Shown: positions 16,184 to 25,701, counted from the first letter of the stretch. The stretch is DNA of 64,000 nucleotides from [Candidatus Thermochlorobacteriaceae] bacterium GBChlB (GCA_000724175.1 JPGV01000030.1:540-64539); one strand, 5' to 3'. Numbers and translations: made by a program. The notes: generated by a model not told the origin, from the sequence alone.

Positions 16184-18346
16184 TTAGGTCAGTTTAGGAA
16201 AAAGGCGCTGCAAGTAAGGGGGCGGCGGCGAATCGAGTTCTTTTTTGAAGGCGTCTTGGCATTGTGCGTAGATGCGGCGGGCTTCGGGGAGGTCGCCACG
16301 CTTGCACAGCGTTTTTAGTAAAATCTCGTAACCTTTGTCGTGCGTGCGGTCGGCATCGAGGAGTTGTTTGGCGCGCGCAATCGCCGCATCATCGTTTCCG
16401 GCTTTCGAGGCGGCATCGGCAAGCGCAACAAGTGCGTTGAGATAGGAATCCTTAAGCGACTCGCGCTCCAGTGTTGCCCAGTCTGCATAGAGGTCTTCCC
16501 GTAAAAAATCCCCGATATAGAGAGAGACGGCTTGCTCGTAGAGCGCGGTGCGTTGTGCGCGGTCTGTTGCAGCTTGACGAATGAGTTTTTTGAAGCGAAG
16601 AAAATCAATCGAGTCCTCGTCGCCCAAATCCAAAACATAGGCTTTGCCTTCGGTGCGCAGAAACTGTGAGCGCTCACGCGGCAGAAGGCCGGGCTCAAGC
16701 GCTTTACGAATAAACGACGCGCTGTTTTTAATTACTTGCTCGACATTTTTTTCAAGGTTGCCGTTCCAGAGCAGCTCGATGAGTTCGTCGGTTGTAACAG
16801 CGTTGCGGTGATTGATGAGGAGAATCTTAAAGATGTCGCGCGCTTTTTTGCGCTGCCAATCGTCTTTCGAGAGCGTTCGGCCATTGATGGTTACGACGAA
16901 CTCGCCGAAGGTTTTAACCAGCACCGTGTCTTTGGGCAGAGATAAAACAGCAGGGGAGAGCGACGGCGGTTGACGCGGCGTGAGGCGCAGGTGTTTTTGT
17001 TCAATAGCTTTGCGGGCGAGTTGAAGGGCTGTTTCAAAATCAGCTGTATTGTGATGCGCGTGTTTTTTGAGAAAGCGCTGTGCCTCAAACTCAATGAGCA
17101 GCTTGCGGGCGTTGTCGTTGACGGCGGTTTGCTGGTTAAGACGCTCGGAGAGTTTGGCATGGCGCGCACTCTTAGAAAAGTCGCCAAGCGATTTGTAGGT
17201 CAACGCCAACGCAGCATGATACTCTTGTTCAAGGGCTTTTGCGCCGCACTGTTGAGAAATTTCTATGCCTGACCGCAACATATCGAGAGCATCGTCGAAG
17301 TGATTTTGGCGCATAAAAAACTTAGCCAGAGCAAGCGTGGCTTGTCCTTCCAAGAAGTGATAGCCGAACTCTTTGGCAAGCTGTCGGGCTTGCAGAAAAT
17401 GTTGCTTGGCTCTATCGGCGTCGCCGAGTTGCGCGTAAATGTCGCCTAACTTGGTCAGGGAATCAGTTTGAAGAAACATCGCGCCGATGCGTTCCGCCGT
17501 CGTCAGGGCATCTAAAAATTGAGCAATCGCGGCGGCGCTATCGCCCATGGCGGCGTAAATGGTTCCCAACTGCAATTTTTTGGCGGCAATTTGTCGGTCG
17601 TTTTTAAGTTCTTCGGCGAGTGAAAGCGCTTTGACCGAGAGCGGAAGCGCAGAGGCAACATCGCCATAATCCAAATACACGCTGACAAGATTTCCGAGTG
17701 CAGCACCTTGCAGCACCTTTGCACAGTCGGCTTCGGCGAGTTGCTCACTTTCAATCAGGCAGCGCAGCGCATCAGCGTAATTTCCCAAGCCGTGATAATC
17801 ACAGCCAAGACCATTGAGCAACTGTATGACGAGTGTGCGCGGAAGAACAGGCTTCAACTCCAAACAACGGAGGTGCCACGCAAGCGCCGTCTCGAACCAT
17901 CCTTTAAATGCGTAAATGTTGCCAATGTTATACAAAACCGGCGCCATATTGACAGCAGAACCAGTGGCTTCGTGGAGCGAGAGCGCTTGTTGAAACTGCT
18001 CTAAGGCGGCGTCAAGATTTCCCATATCATGGTGAGCGATTCCTATCAATGTATGCGCATCGGCTTGGCGCTCGAGCGAGTTGGTCAGTTGCGCTTCGCG
18101 GAGCAGAAGTTCGGCGTAGGCAATCGCTTTGGCATAATCGTTGACGAGGCTGGAACAGACGGAAAGTTGTTTCAGACTGTCGAGCAGCAGCGGCGTATCG
18201 TTAAGGTCTTGTGCTGCCGTAAAGGCTTGCTCTGCCGCAAGAATTGCGCCGAGCGTATCGGAATATCGTTTTTCTTGTGCAAGCGAAATAAGCGCCTGAG
18301 CCGATTCCAACGAATATGGTTGCTCTGTCGGGAATGCGTTAGACAT
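16184..18346 (-). CDS. TPR protein with C-terminal winged-helix and BTAD domains (SARP-like regulator)
   Basis: A 720-residue soluble protein. About ten TPR-like repeats span residues 15-430 (for example AHTLIGIAHHDMGNLDAALE and SLTKLGDIYAQLGDADRAKQ). An OmpR-like winged helix follows at about 475-570 (VKTFGEFVVTINGRTLSKDD, then ARDIFKILLINHRNAVTTDE). The C-terminal 140 residues fit a bacterial transcriptional activator domain (YEQAVSLYIGDFLREDLYAD). In Streptomyces SARPs the DNA-binding part comes first, so the order is reversed here. It is probably a transcription factor gated by protein contacts. The gene begins 11 bases before the end of the upstream JAMM peptidase gene's stop and may share its transcript. 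Confidence 0.85.
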   Translation of the reverse strand: MSNAFPTEQPYSLESAQALISLAQEKRYSDTLGAILAAEQAFTAAQDLNDTPLLLDSLKQLSVCSSLVNDYAKAIAYAELLLREAQLTNSLERQADAHTLIGIAHHDMGNLDAALEQFQQALSLHEATGSAVNMAPVLYNIGNIYAFKGWFETALAWHLRCLELKPVLPRTLVIQLLNGLGCDYHGLGNYADALRCLIESEQLAEADCAKVLQGAALGNLVSVYLDYGDVASALPLSVKALSLAEELKNDRQIAAKKLQLGTIYAAMGDSAAAIAQFLDALTTAERIGAMFLQTDSLTKLGDIYAQLGDADRAKQHFLQARQLAKEFGYHFLEGQATLALAKFFMRQNHFDDALDMLRSGIEISQQCGAKALEQEYHAALALTYKSLGDFSKSARHAKLSERLNQQTAVNDNARKLLIEFEAQRFLKKHAHHNTADFETALQLARKAIEQKHLRLTPRQPPSLSPAVLSLPKDTVLVKTFGEFVVTINGRTLSKDDWQRKKARDIFKILLINHRNAVTTDELIELLWNGNLEKNVEQVIKNSASFIRKALEPGLLPRERSQFLRTEGKAYVLDLGDEDSIDFLRFKKLIRQAATDRAQRTALYEQAVSLYIGDFLREDLYADWATLERESLKDSYLNALVALADAASKAGNDDAAIARAKQLLDADRTHDKGYEILLKTLCKRGDLPEARRIYAQCQDAFKKELDSPPPPYLQRLFPKLT

Positions 18347-18357
18347 TACTGCAACGT

Positions 18358-18801
18358 TTAATACCGAAATTGAAGTCGCTCCTCATAAACATCGTCATAC
18401 AATCGGCTGCGAAGCATTCGGCTGTAGACGCGCACCTCCTTAACGAACCGTTCGCTGACGGAGACGATAAGCATAGATGTTTCAGGTGGCAGAAAATCGC
18501 AATCGGTCGCCGAAGGAATTGCGGGCGCTTTCGTATGCGAGTGATACGAGCCGACGAGCTGATAGTGATGTCGCCGCGCCAGTTCTTCGGTTTGAAAATA
18601 CTGCCCAACAGAAATCTCAAACCCCTCGGTGCGGTCGCCCTGCAAAACATTCTCGCACGGCACGACTTCAATCACCACATTTTCTTTTTCGCCGTTCAGA
18701 AAGCGCGAGACCGTGCCAACCAATATGCCGCAGCATTCTTCGGGATACGCCTCCGCCGCGTAGCGTTTAATCAAGTTCAATTTTGCAAGCGAAATTTGCA
18801 T
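18358..18801 (-). CDS. M67-family metallopeptidase (JAMM/MPN domain)
   Basis: A 147-residue single-domain JAMM protein. The catalytic Glu is in YPEECCGILVG (residue 21 or 22) and the zinc motif HSHTKAPAIPSATD (His87, His89, Asp100, with Ser97) fits H-x-H-x7-S-x2-D exactly. Bacterial homologues such as Mec+/QbsD-type proteins cut the C-terminal tail from ThiS-like sulfur carriers. No carrier protein is adjacent; thiS is 6.5 kb away. The start at 18801 (MQISLAKLNLIKRYAAEAYP) is chosen because upstream in-frame sequence is unlike the family. Confidence 0.9.
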   Translation of the reverse strand: MQISLAKLNLIKRYAAEAYPEECCGILVGTVSRFLNGEKENVVIEVVPCENVLQGDRTEGFEISVGQYFQTEELARRHHYQLVGSYHSHTKAPAIPSATDCDFLPPETSMLIVSVSERFVKEVRVYSRMLRSRLYDDVYEERLQFRY

Positions 18802-18843
18802 AATGAATCTATGGTTTTTTCGACTTGGGTGCGTCGTAAAACG

Positions 18844-18910
18844 GCGTCGCGCCGCTTGGCTGAAAGTTACCAAAGAAACTCTGGGCTTTCAAAGCAAAGC
18901 GGCGCGACGC
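18844..18910. repeat. 67-base palindromic element with perfect 14-base arms
   Basis: The arms GCGTCGCGCCGCTT (18844-18857) and AAGCGGCGCGACGC (18897-18910) are exact inverse complements. Inside them TGAAAG and CTTTCA pair again, so the whole stretch can form a long interrupted hairpin. It lies in the 141-base gap between the JAMM and PepSY-like genes. It could be a REP-like repeat or an attenuator or terminator; no T run follows on either strand. Confidence 0.75.
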
Positions 18911-18942
18911 AAAAGAACCGTCGCGGCGAGTGAACGGCAGCG

Positions 18943-19407
18943 TTAGTTCTTGTGGGTGCGAATGAGTTTGCCGGTCGTGTCGTAGTAAAGCGAGAGTTTT
19001 TTGACATCACCCTCTTTGATGTCAACTTCATAGCCAAGAAGCGAGCCATCGGCTTTCATGACTTTTTCAACCTCAATGATTTCGGCGGTCGGGTGTTCTT
19101 TTTTTACCACATCGGCGATGTTCGCGGGAAGGTCTTTGATGTCGATTTCTTGTTCGATTTCAACGAGCGTTCCATCTGCAGCGTAAATGAACTCCACTTC
19201 TTTGCCGCCCTCCTTGTATTCGAAGAAATAGAACGGCTTGCCGTCGCGCATTTCTTTTTCGTATTTCACGTCTTTGGCGGAGGCGTGCGCTTTTTCAAAC
19301 GCCTCGAGAACGGGCTTCGGCACGTCGGCTTTTTTGATTTCCATTTCTTGCGCCGATGCGCCGGCGGCAAAAAGGCAAAATGCGAGTAACACAACTGTTG
19401 ATTTCAT
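18943..19407 (-). CDS. Secreted PepSY-like protein
   Basis: A 154-residue exported protein with a cleavable signal peptide (residues 1-19, ending AGASAQ). The mature part consists of two similar halves with the PepSY-like pattern: VLEAFEKAHASAKDVKYEKE, then FYFFEYKEGGKEVEFIYAAD, and IADVVKKEHPTAEIIEVEKV, then YEVDIKEGDVKKLSLYYDTT. The family is common in Bacteroidota and Chlorobiota and is thought to bind or inhibit envelope proteins; function is not proven. A good ribosome binding site (AGGAGAT) precedes the ATG, unusual for this window. Confidence 0.85.
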   Translation of the reverse strand: MKSTVVLLAFCLFAAGASAQEMEIKKADVPKPVLEAFEKAHASAKDVKYEKEMRDGKPFYFFEYKEGGKEVEFIYAADGTLVEIEQEIDIKDLPANIADVVKKEHPTAEIIEVEKVMKADGSLLGYEVDIKEGDVKKLSLYYDTTGKLIRTHKN

Positions 19408-19493
19408 AACGAGTATCTCCTATGATTGGTGGTTTGAAAGACACACCAAAGCTATGAACCCAAAGTTTTGCAAGCGTTATGAAACGGTAAATT

Positions 19494-20483
19494 TTACGTT
19501 AAGACTTTCGCGCTGAACCGTTCTTGATGCCATGCCCACGCGGTCGAGATGATGGTATCGAGGTCAGCGAAGCGCGGTTGCCAGCCTAAGAGCGCCTTTG
19601 CTTTTGCGGCACTGCCGATGAGCTTTGCAGGGTCGCCCGCGCGCCTGTCGCCCTCAATGACAGCGATGGGTTTTCCCGTAATGCGCTTGGCTGCTTCTAT
19701 CACATCGCGCACTGAAAAGCCGTTGCCGTTGCCGAGATTAAAAAACTCACTTCTCTCTTCACGATGCAAAAATTCCAAGCCCAAGAGATGTGCGTTGGCA
19801 AGGTCGGTCACGTGAATGTAGTCGCGAATGCATGTGCCGTCGGGCGTGTCGTAATCGGTGCCGTAAATCGTGATGTGTTTGCGTCTGCCGAGTGCGGCAT
19901 CAAGCACAAGCGGAATGAGGTGCGTTTCAGGATTGTGGTCTTCGCCGATGCCGCCCTCTGGTGATGCGCCCGCCGCGTTGAAATACCGTAGGCTCACGAA
20001 CCTAAGTCCGTAGGCGACGTCGTAATCGCGCAGAATATGCTCGACCATCAACTTGGACTGTCCGTAAGGATTAATCGGCATTTGTGGATGGGTTTCGGGA
20101 ATGGGAATTTCTCGCGGTTCGCCGTAGGTGGCGCAGGTCGAAGAGAAAATAATTTTTTTGACATTATGTTCGCGCATTGCATCGAGCAAGTTGAGTGTGC
20201 CGACGACATTGTTGTAGTAATACTTTGCAGGGTGCTTGACCGATTCGCCGACATAAGCGTAAGCTGCAAAGTGCATAACGGCATCGAAGTGCTGTTCGGA
20301 AAACAGCCGGTAAAGCGCGTCTCGGTCGGACAACTCGCCGACGATAAGTTCTTGACCTTGCGCCAATTCCCGATGTCCATAGACGAGGTTGTCAAAAATG
20401 ACGACGCGATGTCCGGACTGCAAGAGCCGCTGAACGGCGTGCGAGCCGATATAACCTGCGCCGCCCGTAACCAAAATTTTCAT
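19494..20483 (-). CDS. galE: UDP-glucose 4-epimerase
   Basis: A 329-residue cytoplasmic enzyme interconverting UDP-glucose and UDP-galactose for polysaccharide synthesis. NAD-binding GGAGYIGSH lies at residues 7-15, the catalytic Ser is in FSSTCATYG (SSTCATYG in GalE), and the Tyr-x-x-x-Lys is in NPYGQSKLMVE. The C-terminal YNLGNGxG-like motif appears as FFNLGNGNGFSVRDVI, and the family RRAGDP motif is present. Full length. It stands alone between the PepSY-like gene and the divergent patatin gene. Confidence 0.97.
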   Translation of the reverse strand: MKILVTGGAGYIGSHAVQRLLQSGHRVVIFDNLVYGHRELAQGQELIVGELSDRDALYRLFSEQHFDAVMHFAAYAYVGESVKHPAKYYYNNVVGTLNLLDAMREHNVKKIIFSSTCATYGEPREIPIPETHPQMPINPYGQSKLMVEHILRDYDVAYGLRFVSLRYFNAAGASPEGGIGEDHNPETHLIPLVLDAALGRRKHITIYGTDYDTPDGTCIRDYIHVTDLANAHLLGLEFLHREERSEFFNLGNGNGFSVRDVIEAAKRITGKPIAVIEGDRRAGDPAKLIGSAAKAKALLGWQPRFADLDTIISTAWAWHQERFSAKVLT

Positions 20484-20564
20484 AGAAGAGTTGAAGCGTG
20501 ATTAAAAATCAAAAAATAAAATAACGGCTTGACATTTTGACAGAGAATGTCGTAAATAAGACCC

Positions 20565-23336
20565 TTGTTGAATGCAGTGTTTTCGATTACAGCAACTGTG
20601 TGTAAGCTCGTTCATTGTCTCTTTGTAATGTGCATGGCGGGTTGTTTTGCGGTGTCGGCGTGCGCGCAAGACCGCGGAACAAAACTCATGCGCATCGATG
20701 TAGACAGCCTGATTGAAAATTTATCTCGGTATAAAATTGCGCCGTTCAAAAAGCCACTTCGCAAAAAAGTTGGGTTGGCGCTTTCGGGCGGCGGCGCACG
20801 CGGGCTGTCGCAGGTCGGTGTTCTCAGAGCGCTCGAGGAAAAAAACATTCCCGTCGACTGCATCGCAGGAACAAGCATGGGCGCAATCGTGGGTGGGCTT
20901 TTCGCCGCAGGATACTCCGCCGCCGACTTATATGAAATCATCAAGACGCTCGATTGGAACGAACTAACGTCGTTTCAAAATGCGGCGCGCCGACAAGATT
21001 TGTTCTTGGAACAAAAGCGCGTGCGAGACCGCGCCGCCCTGACCTTGCAGTTTAGCGGACTCAAACTCATCATTCCAAAGTCGCTCTCCTCCGCGCAAAA
21101 CCTAACGCAGACGCTCGATGTGCTTTGTATGAGCAGCGTGTATCACGCCAAAAATTCCGCGTTCAAGTCGCTGCCAATTCCGTTTAAAGCCATCACGACA
21201 GACTTGGTCTCGGGCAAGCGCATTGTGTTGGAAAGCGGCTCGCTGTCGGAGTCTATGCGGGCAAGCGCGGCAGTTCCGTTGCTCTTTGCGCCGATTGAAA
21301 TTGGCGACTGGCAGCTCGTCGATGGCGGCTTGCTGTCGAACATTCCCGTCGATGTTGCGCGCTCGAGCGGTGCGGAATATGTGGTTGCTGTCAGCACTGT
21401 GAGCGGATTGTATCAATCGCCGCAAGAGATTGACTTGCCTTGGAAAGCGGCTGACCAAGTCGTCGGCATTATGATGCAAGAGCCAAACAAGTTTCAACTC
21501 AGCCAAGCCTGCCGAGTCATTGCGCCGAAACTCGACGGGTGCGACGCGACGGACTTTTCAAACATCGATTCGCTTGTAACGGCGGGCTACATTGCAGGCA
21601 TTGTCGTGGCGGATAGCATCGCCGCCGAAATCGCTCTGCCACAGCAGAACGACCGCGATGTGCGTGGCTACAAAAAAAATATCGTTGGAATCGAGACCGC
21701 TCCAACTGCGTTTCAATCGCGCATCGCGCGGCTGGTAGATACCACTGCCTTCGTCAAACAAACACTTGCTGCGCTGCTGACAACAGATTTTTTTTTAGAT
21801 GCCTATGCCGAATTAGATACCGTTGAAAAAAGCGTCACGTATCGTTTGGAAAAAACGCCTGTGTTTAGCGCCGTTGCGGTCAAGGGAGCAACGCAGCTTT
21901 CAGACGAGGTGATAAAGCGTGTCTTTACAAAGGAACTCGGCAACGGCTACACCAACGCCGTCGGCACAAAAAAACTGGAAGATGTCATTCGGCTGTATCG
22001 CAAACGCGGATTTTGTTTGGCGAAACTCACCCGCGTTGAAGTTGCACGAGATACGCTCTTTATCGAGATTGACGAGGGAAAATTGAACGCAGTTGCTGTG
22101 CGCCAGAGCCGAGGCTGGACACAAAAATTCGTCATTGAGCGCGAACTCGCGATTGACACAGCGACAACGCTGACCGTCCAGCGCGCGGAGTCGTCGATGT
22201 TCGGATTATACAACACAGGCATTTTCAACCGCGTCTCGATGTGGCTGGAAAACAGTGATGACTCGCTGCGGCGCGCGCGTGCCGAAATGGTCGTCAAACT
22301 TGACGAGCGTTTTTTCGAGTTGCTGCGCATCGGGTTTCGATTCGACGATGTCTATGTCGGTCAAGCCTTGATTGATTTTCGGAACGAGAACTTTCTCGGC
22401 ACGGCGTCGGAGTTGGGCGTGTTTGTCTCAGCAGGTCAGCGAAACATTGCGGCACAAACGGAGTTCCGTGCGAATCGATTGTGGAACACTTACCTAACGT
22501 TCTACGCCAAAGCATTTTTCGAACAACGGGAGGTGTTTTTGTTTAATACAAAATTTTCTGAACCAAATGTGCTGCCGGAGCGCGTCGTTACAGGCGAATA
22601 CAGGCAACGCTTCTTCGGAGCAAGCGTGGCAATCGGCGGGCAGCTCTACCGCGACGGAACCGCTACGCTCGAGCTGACGCGCCAATTGATGGAGACGACG
22701 CCCATTTCAATCACGGTTCCAACTGAACAACTTTGGACAACGACACTGCGCGCTCGCTTGACCATTGATACGCGCAATGCGCCGATTGAAGCTACACAAG
22801 GAAATTACACCAACATCTACTACGATTACAGCCCATCGTTTTTAGGCAACGCCATCGGCTTTTCAAAACTCGGCTTCACGCATGAAATCAATGCGACATT
22901 CGGCGCGGGACTAACGGGACGCTTGAAGTTCAATGCAGGCTTTGCCGACAACCTCACGCCGTTTAATCAACAGTTTAGCTTGGGCGGCATCGGCGCGTCG
23001 TTCAGCGTGCCGTTCTACGGACTTCGATTCGATGAACTGCGCGGCAGACAACTCTTGACGGCGGGCGGCGAACTGGAATTTTTATTGCCCATTCAACTCG
23101 TAACGCCGACCTCAATTAGTTTAAATTACAACGTCGGCAATATCTGGGCGTTTTCAAGTGATGTGAAGTTTCAAGATTTTCTGCACGGCATCGGCATAGA
23201 ACTCTTGCTCAAAACGCCGATTGGTGCGGCAAGAACCGCCGTCGCCTCCGCATTCAAGTTCGGAGAATTTAATCGCACAACATTTTTGCAACTCGCGCCG
23301 CCTGTGTTTTACATCGCCATCGGCTATGAATTTTAA
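20565..23336 (+). CDS. Patatin-like phospholipase fused to an Omp85-type beta-barrel
   Basis: A 923-residue outer-membrane protein. After an N-terminal signal region (to about residue 35) a patatin domain spans about 68-330: GGGARGLSQVGVL oxyanion loop, nucleophile Ser104 in GTSMG, and Asp253 in VDGGLLSN. A POTRA-like region follows, then a C-terminal beta-barrel of Omp85 type ending in an aromatic-rich strand (FYIAIGYEF). This is the PlpD/type Vd-like architecture, which exposes a lipase at the surface or in the periplasm. The start used is TTG at 20565; an ATG at 20628 would leave a very short signal sequence. Three bases of spacing short of ten separate it from thyX, which it may be cotranscribed with. 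Confidence 0.92.
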   Translation: MLNAVFSITATVCKLVHCLFVMCMAGCFAVSACAQDRGTKLMRIDVDSLIENLSRYKIAPFKKPLRKKVGLALSGGGARGLSQVGVLRALEEKNIPVDCIAGTSMGAIVGGLFAAGYSAADLYEIIKTLDWNELTSFQNAARRQDLFLEQKRVRDRAALTLQFSGLKLIIPKSLSSAQNLTQTLDVLCMSSVYHAKNSAFKSLPIPFKAITTDLVSGKRIVLESGSLSESMRASAAVPLLFAPIEIGDWQLVDGGLLSNIPVDVARSSGAEYVVAVSTVSGLYQSPQEIDLPWKAADQVVGIMMQEPNKFQLSQACRVIAPKLDGCDATDFSNIDSLVTAGYIAGIVVADSIAAEIALPQQNDRDVRGYKKNIVGIETAPTAFQSRIARLVDTTAFVKQTLAALLTTDFFLDAYAELDTVEKSVTYRLEKTPVFSAVAVKGATQLSDEVIKRVFTKELGNGYTNAVGTKKLEDVIRLYRKRGFCLAKLTRVEVARDTLFIEIDEGKLNAVAVRQSRGWTQKFVIERELAIDTATTLTVQRAESSMFGLYNTGIFNRVSMWLENSDDSLRRARAEMVVKLDERFFELLRIGFRFDDVYVGQALIDFRNENFLGTASELGVFVSAGQRNIAAQTEFRANRLWNTYLTFYAKAFFEQREVFLFNTKFSEPNVLPERVVTGEYRQRFFGASVAIGGQLYRDGTATLELTRQLMETTPISITVPTEQLWTTTLRARLTIDTRNAPIEATQGNYTNIYYDYSPSFLGNAIGFSKLGFTHEINATFGAGLTGRLKFNAGFADNLTPFNQQFSLGGIGASFSVPFYGLRFDELRGRQLLTAGGELEFLLPIQLVTPTSISLNYNVGNIWAFSSDVKFQDFLHGIGIELLLKTPIGAARTAVASAFKFGEFNRTTFLQLAPPVFYIAIGYEF

Positions 23337-23360
23337 TCAACTGGCTTGTCTCAGAAAATT

Positions 23361-24044
23361 ATGAATGTTCGTCTCATCGCAATTACTGCGCCGCTCATCA
23401 CGATTGAGGGCAAAGACCTTACGCCCGAAGGCTTAATCGCCTACTGCGCCCGCGTCTCCAGCCCGAATCAAGAAAATCCTGACTACGCCAAGCTCTTGCG
23501 CTTCTGCATCAGAGAAGGACATTGGAGCATTTTCGAGATGGTCGATATGACCGTTGAAATCACCACGACGCGCGCCATTGCGCCGCAGATTCTACGGCAT
23601 CGTAGCTTTTGTTTTCAGGAATTCAGTCAACGATATGCGAAGGCACTCAACGTCGAGTTCTACGAGGCGCGCCGACAAGATGTAAAGAATCGACAAAATT
23701 CGCTCGATGATATTGACGATGAAACGAAAGCGTGGTTCAAGTCGGCGCAGGAAGAAGTTGCCACGCTGGCGTTCAAACGCTATGAGGAGGCGTTGGAAAA
23801 AGGCATCGCCAAAGAATCTGCCCGCTCGCTCTTGCCGCTCAACACCGAAACAAAGCTCTATATGAAAGGCTCGGTTCGCAGTTGGATTCATTATTTGCAA
23901 GTGCGCTGCGATGCTGCAACGCAAAAAGAGCATCGAGACATTGCCCACGCGATTCGAGAAATCTTCATCAGGGAATTTCCGACTGTGGCAGAAGCGTTGG
24001 AGTGGACAACTGTTGCTCAGTTCAACAGCGTAGAAAAAAAGTAA
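23361..24044 (+). CDS. thyX: FAD-dependent thymidylate synthase
   Basis: A 227-residue enzyme methylating dUMP to dTMP using methylenetetrahydrofolate and NAD(P)H-reduced FAD. The signature [13 protein letters not shown] matches the ThyX motif RHRxxSxxxxSxR with the first Ser shifted to the usual flavin-binding pattern, and the C-terminal [20 protein letters not shown] binds substrate. Length is typical. The ATG at 23361 is preferred over an in-frame TTG five codons earlier. thiO starts 18 bases after its stop. Confidence 0.96.
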   Translation: MNVRLIAITAPLITIEGKDLTPEGLIAYCARVSSPNQENPDYAKLLRFCIREGHWSIFEMVDMTVEITTTRAIAPQILRHRSFCFQEFSQRYAKALNVEFYEARRQDVKNRQNSLDDIDDETKAWFKSAQEEVATLAFKRYEEALEKGIAKESARSLLPLNTETKLYMKGSVRSWIHYLQVRCDAATQKEHRDIAHAIREIFIREFPTVAEALEWTTVAQFNSVEKK

Positions 24045-24062
24045 ATAAATTTGTTAGGTAAA

Positions 24063-25253
24063 ATGAGCCAAGACACGTATGTCGAAAACAGCCTTCCGTC
24101 GTCCGTCGACGTCGCTATCGTCGGCGGCGGCATCATCGGGCTGAGTATCGCTTGGCAACTGGCGCGCGCAGGCGTTAAAACCGTTGTCGTCGAAAAGAAC
24201 ACGGTGGGCAGAGCGGCAAGCTGGGCAGCGGCTGGAATGCTCGCGCCGCTTGCCGAAGTCGGTTTCGAAGAACTCGAGTTTCTTAAACTGGGCAGAGAAA
24301 GTTTAGCAATGTATCCAACATTTTTAGCCGAACTCGAGGTGGATTCGGGTGTCGCCGTGCCGCTCGACCGGCGCGGAACGCTGATGGTTAGCCTCGACCG
24401 TGATGACACTGCCGAACTTCGCCGATTGTTCGAGTTTCGAAAAAAACTCTCGCTGCCTGTGCGCTGGCTCTCTGGCGCAGAAGCGCGCGACGAAGAGCCG
24501 CTCTTGTCGCCGAAAGTTGCCGCTGCAATTGACCTACCAGACGATTACCAAATCGACAATCGAGAACTTCTTGTCGCCCTCGAACAAGCCGTCCTAAAAT
24601 GCGGCGGAAAGCTCTGCGAACACACATCGGTCGAAAAAATTATCGTCGAGTCGGGCAGAGCGGTCGCGCTTCAACTTGATGGAGGGGAACAGCGCCAGAT
24701 AAGCGCAACAAAAATCGTTGTGGCGGCGGGCTGTTGGTCAAGTGTGATTGGCGGACTTGCAAAAGATAAGTTGCCGCCTGTGCGACCAGTGAAAGGACAA
24801 ATTTTAACGCTGCGAATGACGACGGACATCGCCCTAACGAAAGTGGTTCGCTCGCCGCGCGTCTATCTTGCGCCGAAATTCGACGGACGGCTTGTTGTTG
24901 GCGCAACAAGTGAGGAGATGGGGTTCGACACTGCGCCGACCGCCGGCGCCCAACTCTTCTTGCTCGAAGAAGCCTTCGATGCCGTTCCCGCCGTGTATGA
25001 ATTAGCATTGGAAGAAATGCGCGTCGGGCTTCGTCCCGCAAGCCGCGACAATGAACCGCTCATCGGCGAAAGCCCAATTGCACAACTTTACTATGCGACA
25101 GGACATTATCGACATGGCATCTTGCTCGCACCTGCAACAAGCTATGCAATGGCAGCGATGCTAACAGGAAAAAAAGTTCCCGAAGCCCTTGCGCCGTTCA
25201 GCCCATCAAGATTCTTCAATGTAACCCGATTCTCAACCGCTTTAACGACATAG
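24063..25253 (+). CDS. thiO: Glycine oxidase for thiazole synthesis
   Basis: A 396-residue flavoprotein of the D-amino-acid oxidase fold. The FAD motif VAIVGGGIIGLSIAWQLARA is near the N-terminus, RAASWAAAGMLAPLAEV is typical of ThiO, and the C-terminal region (MRVGLRPASRDNEPLIGES, then YYATGHYRHGILLAPATSYA) matches the family. It oxidises glycine to iminoglycine, a precursor of the thiamine thiazole ring, and needs oxygen as acceptor. thiS follows directly: its ATG is two bases after the stop. This pairing supports the assignment. An in-frame TTG lies four codons upstream of the chosen ATG. Confidence 0.94.
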   Translation: MSQDTYVENSLPSSVDVAIVGGGIIGLSIAWQLARAGVKTVVVEKNTVGRAASWAAAGMLAPLAEVGFEELEFLKLGRESLAMYPTFLAELEVDSGVAVPLDRRGTLMVSLDRDDTAELRRLFEFRKKLSLPVRWLSGAEARDEEPLLSPKVAAAIDLPDDYQIDNRELLVALEQAVLKCGGKLCEHTSVEKIIVESGRAVALQLDGGEQRQISATKIVVAAGCWSSVIGGLAKDKLPPVRPVKGQILTLRMTTDIALTKVVRSPRVYLAPKFDGRLVVGATSEEMGFDTAPTAGAQLFLLEEAFDAVPAVYELALEEMRVGLRPASRDNEPLIGESPIAQLYYATGHYRHGILLAPATSYAMAAMLTGKKVPEALAPFSPSRFFNVTRFSTALTT

Positions 25254-25255
25254 TG

Positions 25256-25462
25256 ATGACGATACTTGTCAACGGAAATACGCACGATATTGAAGGGGAG
25301 CAAACGCTCGAGGAGTTGCTTCTGGAGTTTGAAATCTCAAAAGAGATGAAAGGCATTGCTGTCGCGCTCAACGATGATGTCATTCCGAAGAAAATGTGGA
25401 GCGACACAAAAGTTCAATCGAGCGACCGCATCGAGATTATCCGCGCCGTGCAAGGCGGCTGA
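25256..25462 (+). CDS. thiS: ThiS sulfur carrier
   Basis: A 68-residue ubiquitin-fold protein ending in Gly-Gly (EIIRAVQGG), the site of adenylation and thiocarboxylation. The N-terminus TILVNGNTHDIEGEQTLEEL is typical. It supplies sulfur for the thiamine thiazole ring. It follows thiO with two bases between the stop and the ATG, so the two are translationally coupled. thiG, thiF and thiH are not in the window. The JAMM peptidase at 18358 belongs to a group that can process such carriers, but here the Gly-Gly is already terminal. Confidence 0.95.
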   Translation: MTILVNGNTHDIEGEQTLEELLLEFEISKEMKGIAVALNDDVIPKKMWSDTKVQSSDRIEIIRAVQGG

Positions 25463-25701
25463 AAAGCCTTGTCAATACAAGCTAACGCAGGCACTACGAT
25501 ATTCCCTATTCAAAAGTTTCATTCTCGCGCATATTGACCATCGCTGAGCAAGCAGGGTGATTGGTAACAAAAATTTTACTCGACTTTTTTCGTAGACGGT
25601 GAAACTCTAATTGCGCTCGCCCGTTACAACCTGCGTCTCGCGTAAGTTTTTGATCCAAAATCAATCAAGTTTTTTTTAACACAACTCAATCATACAACGC
25701 C

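Noticed and set aside
25463-25701. A gene or riboswitch in the gap after thiS
   Set aside because: The short frames have no family match and no start signal; the last bases are AT-rich and look like a promoter region only.
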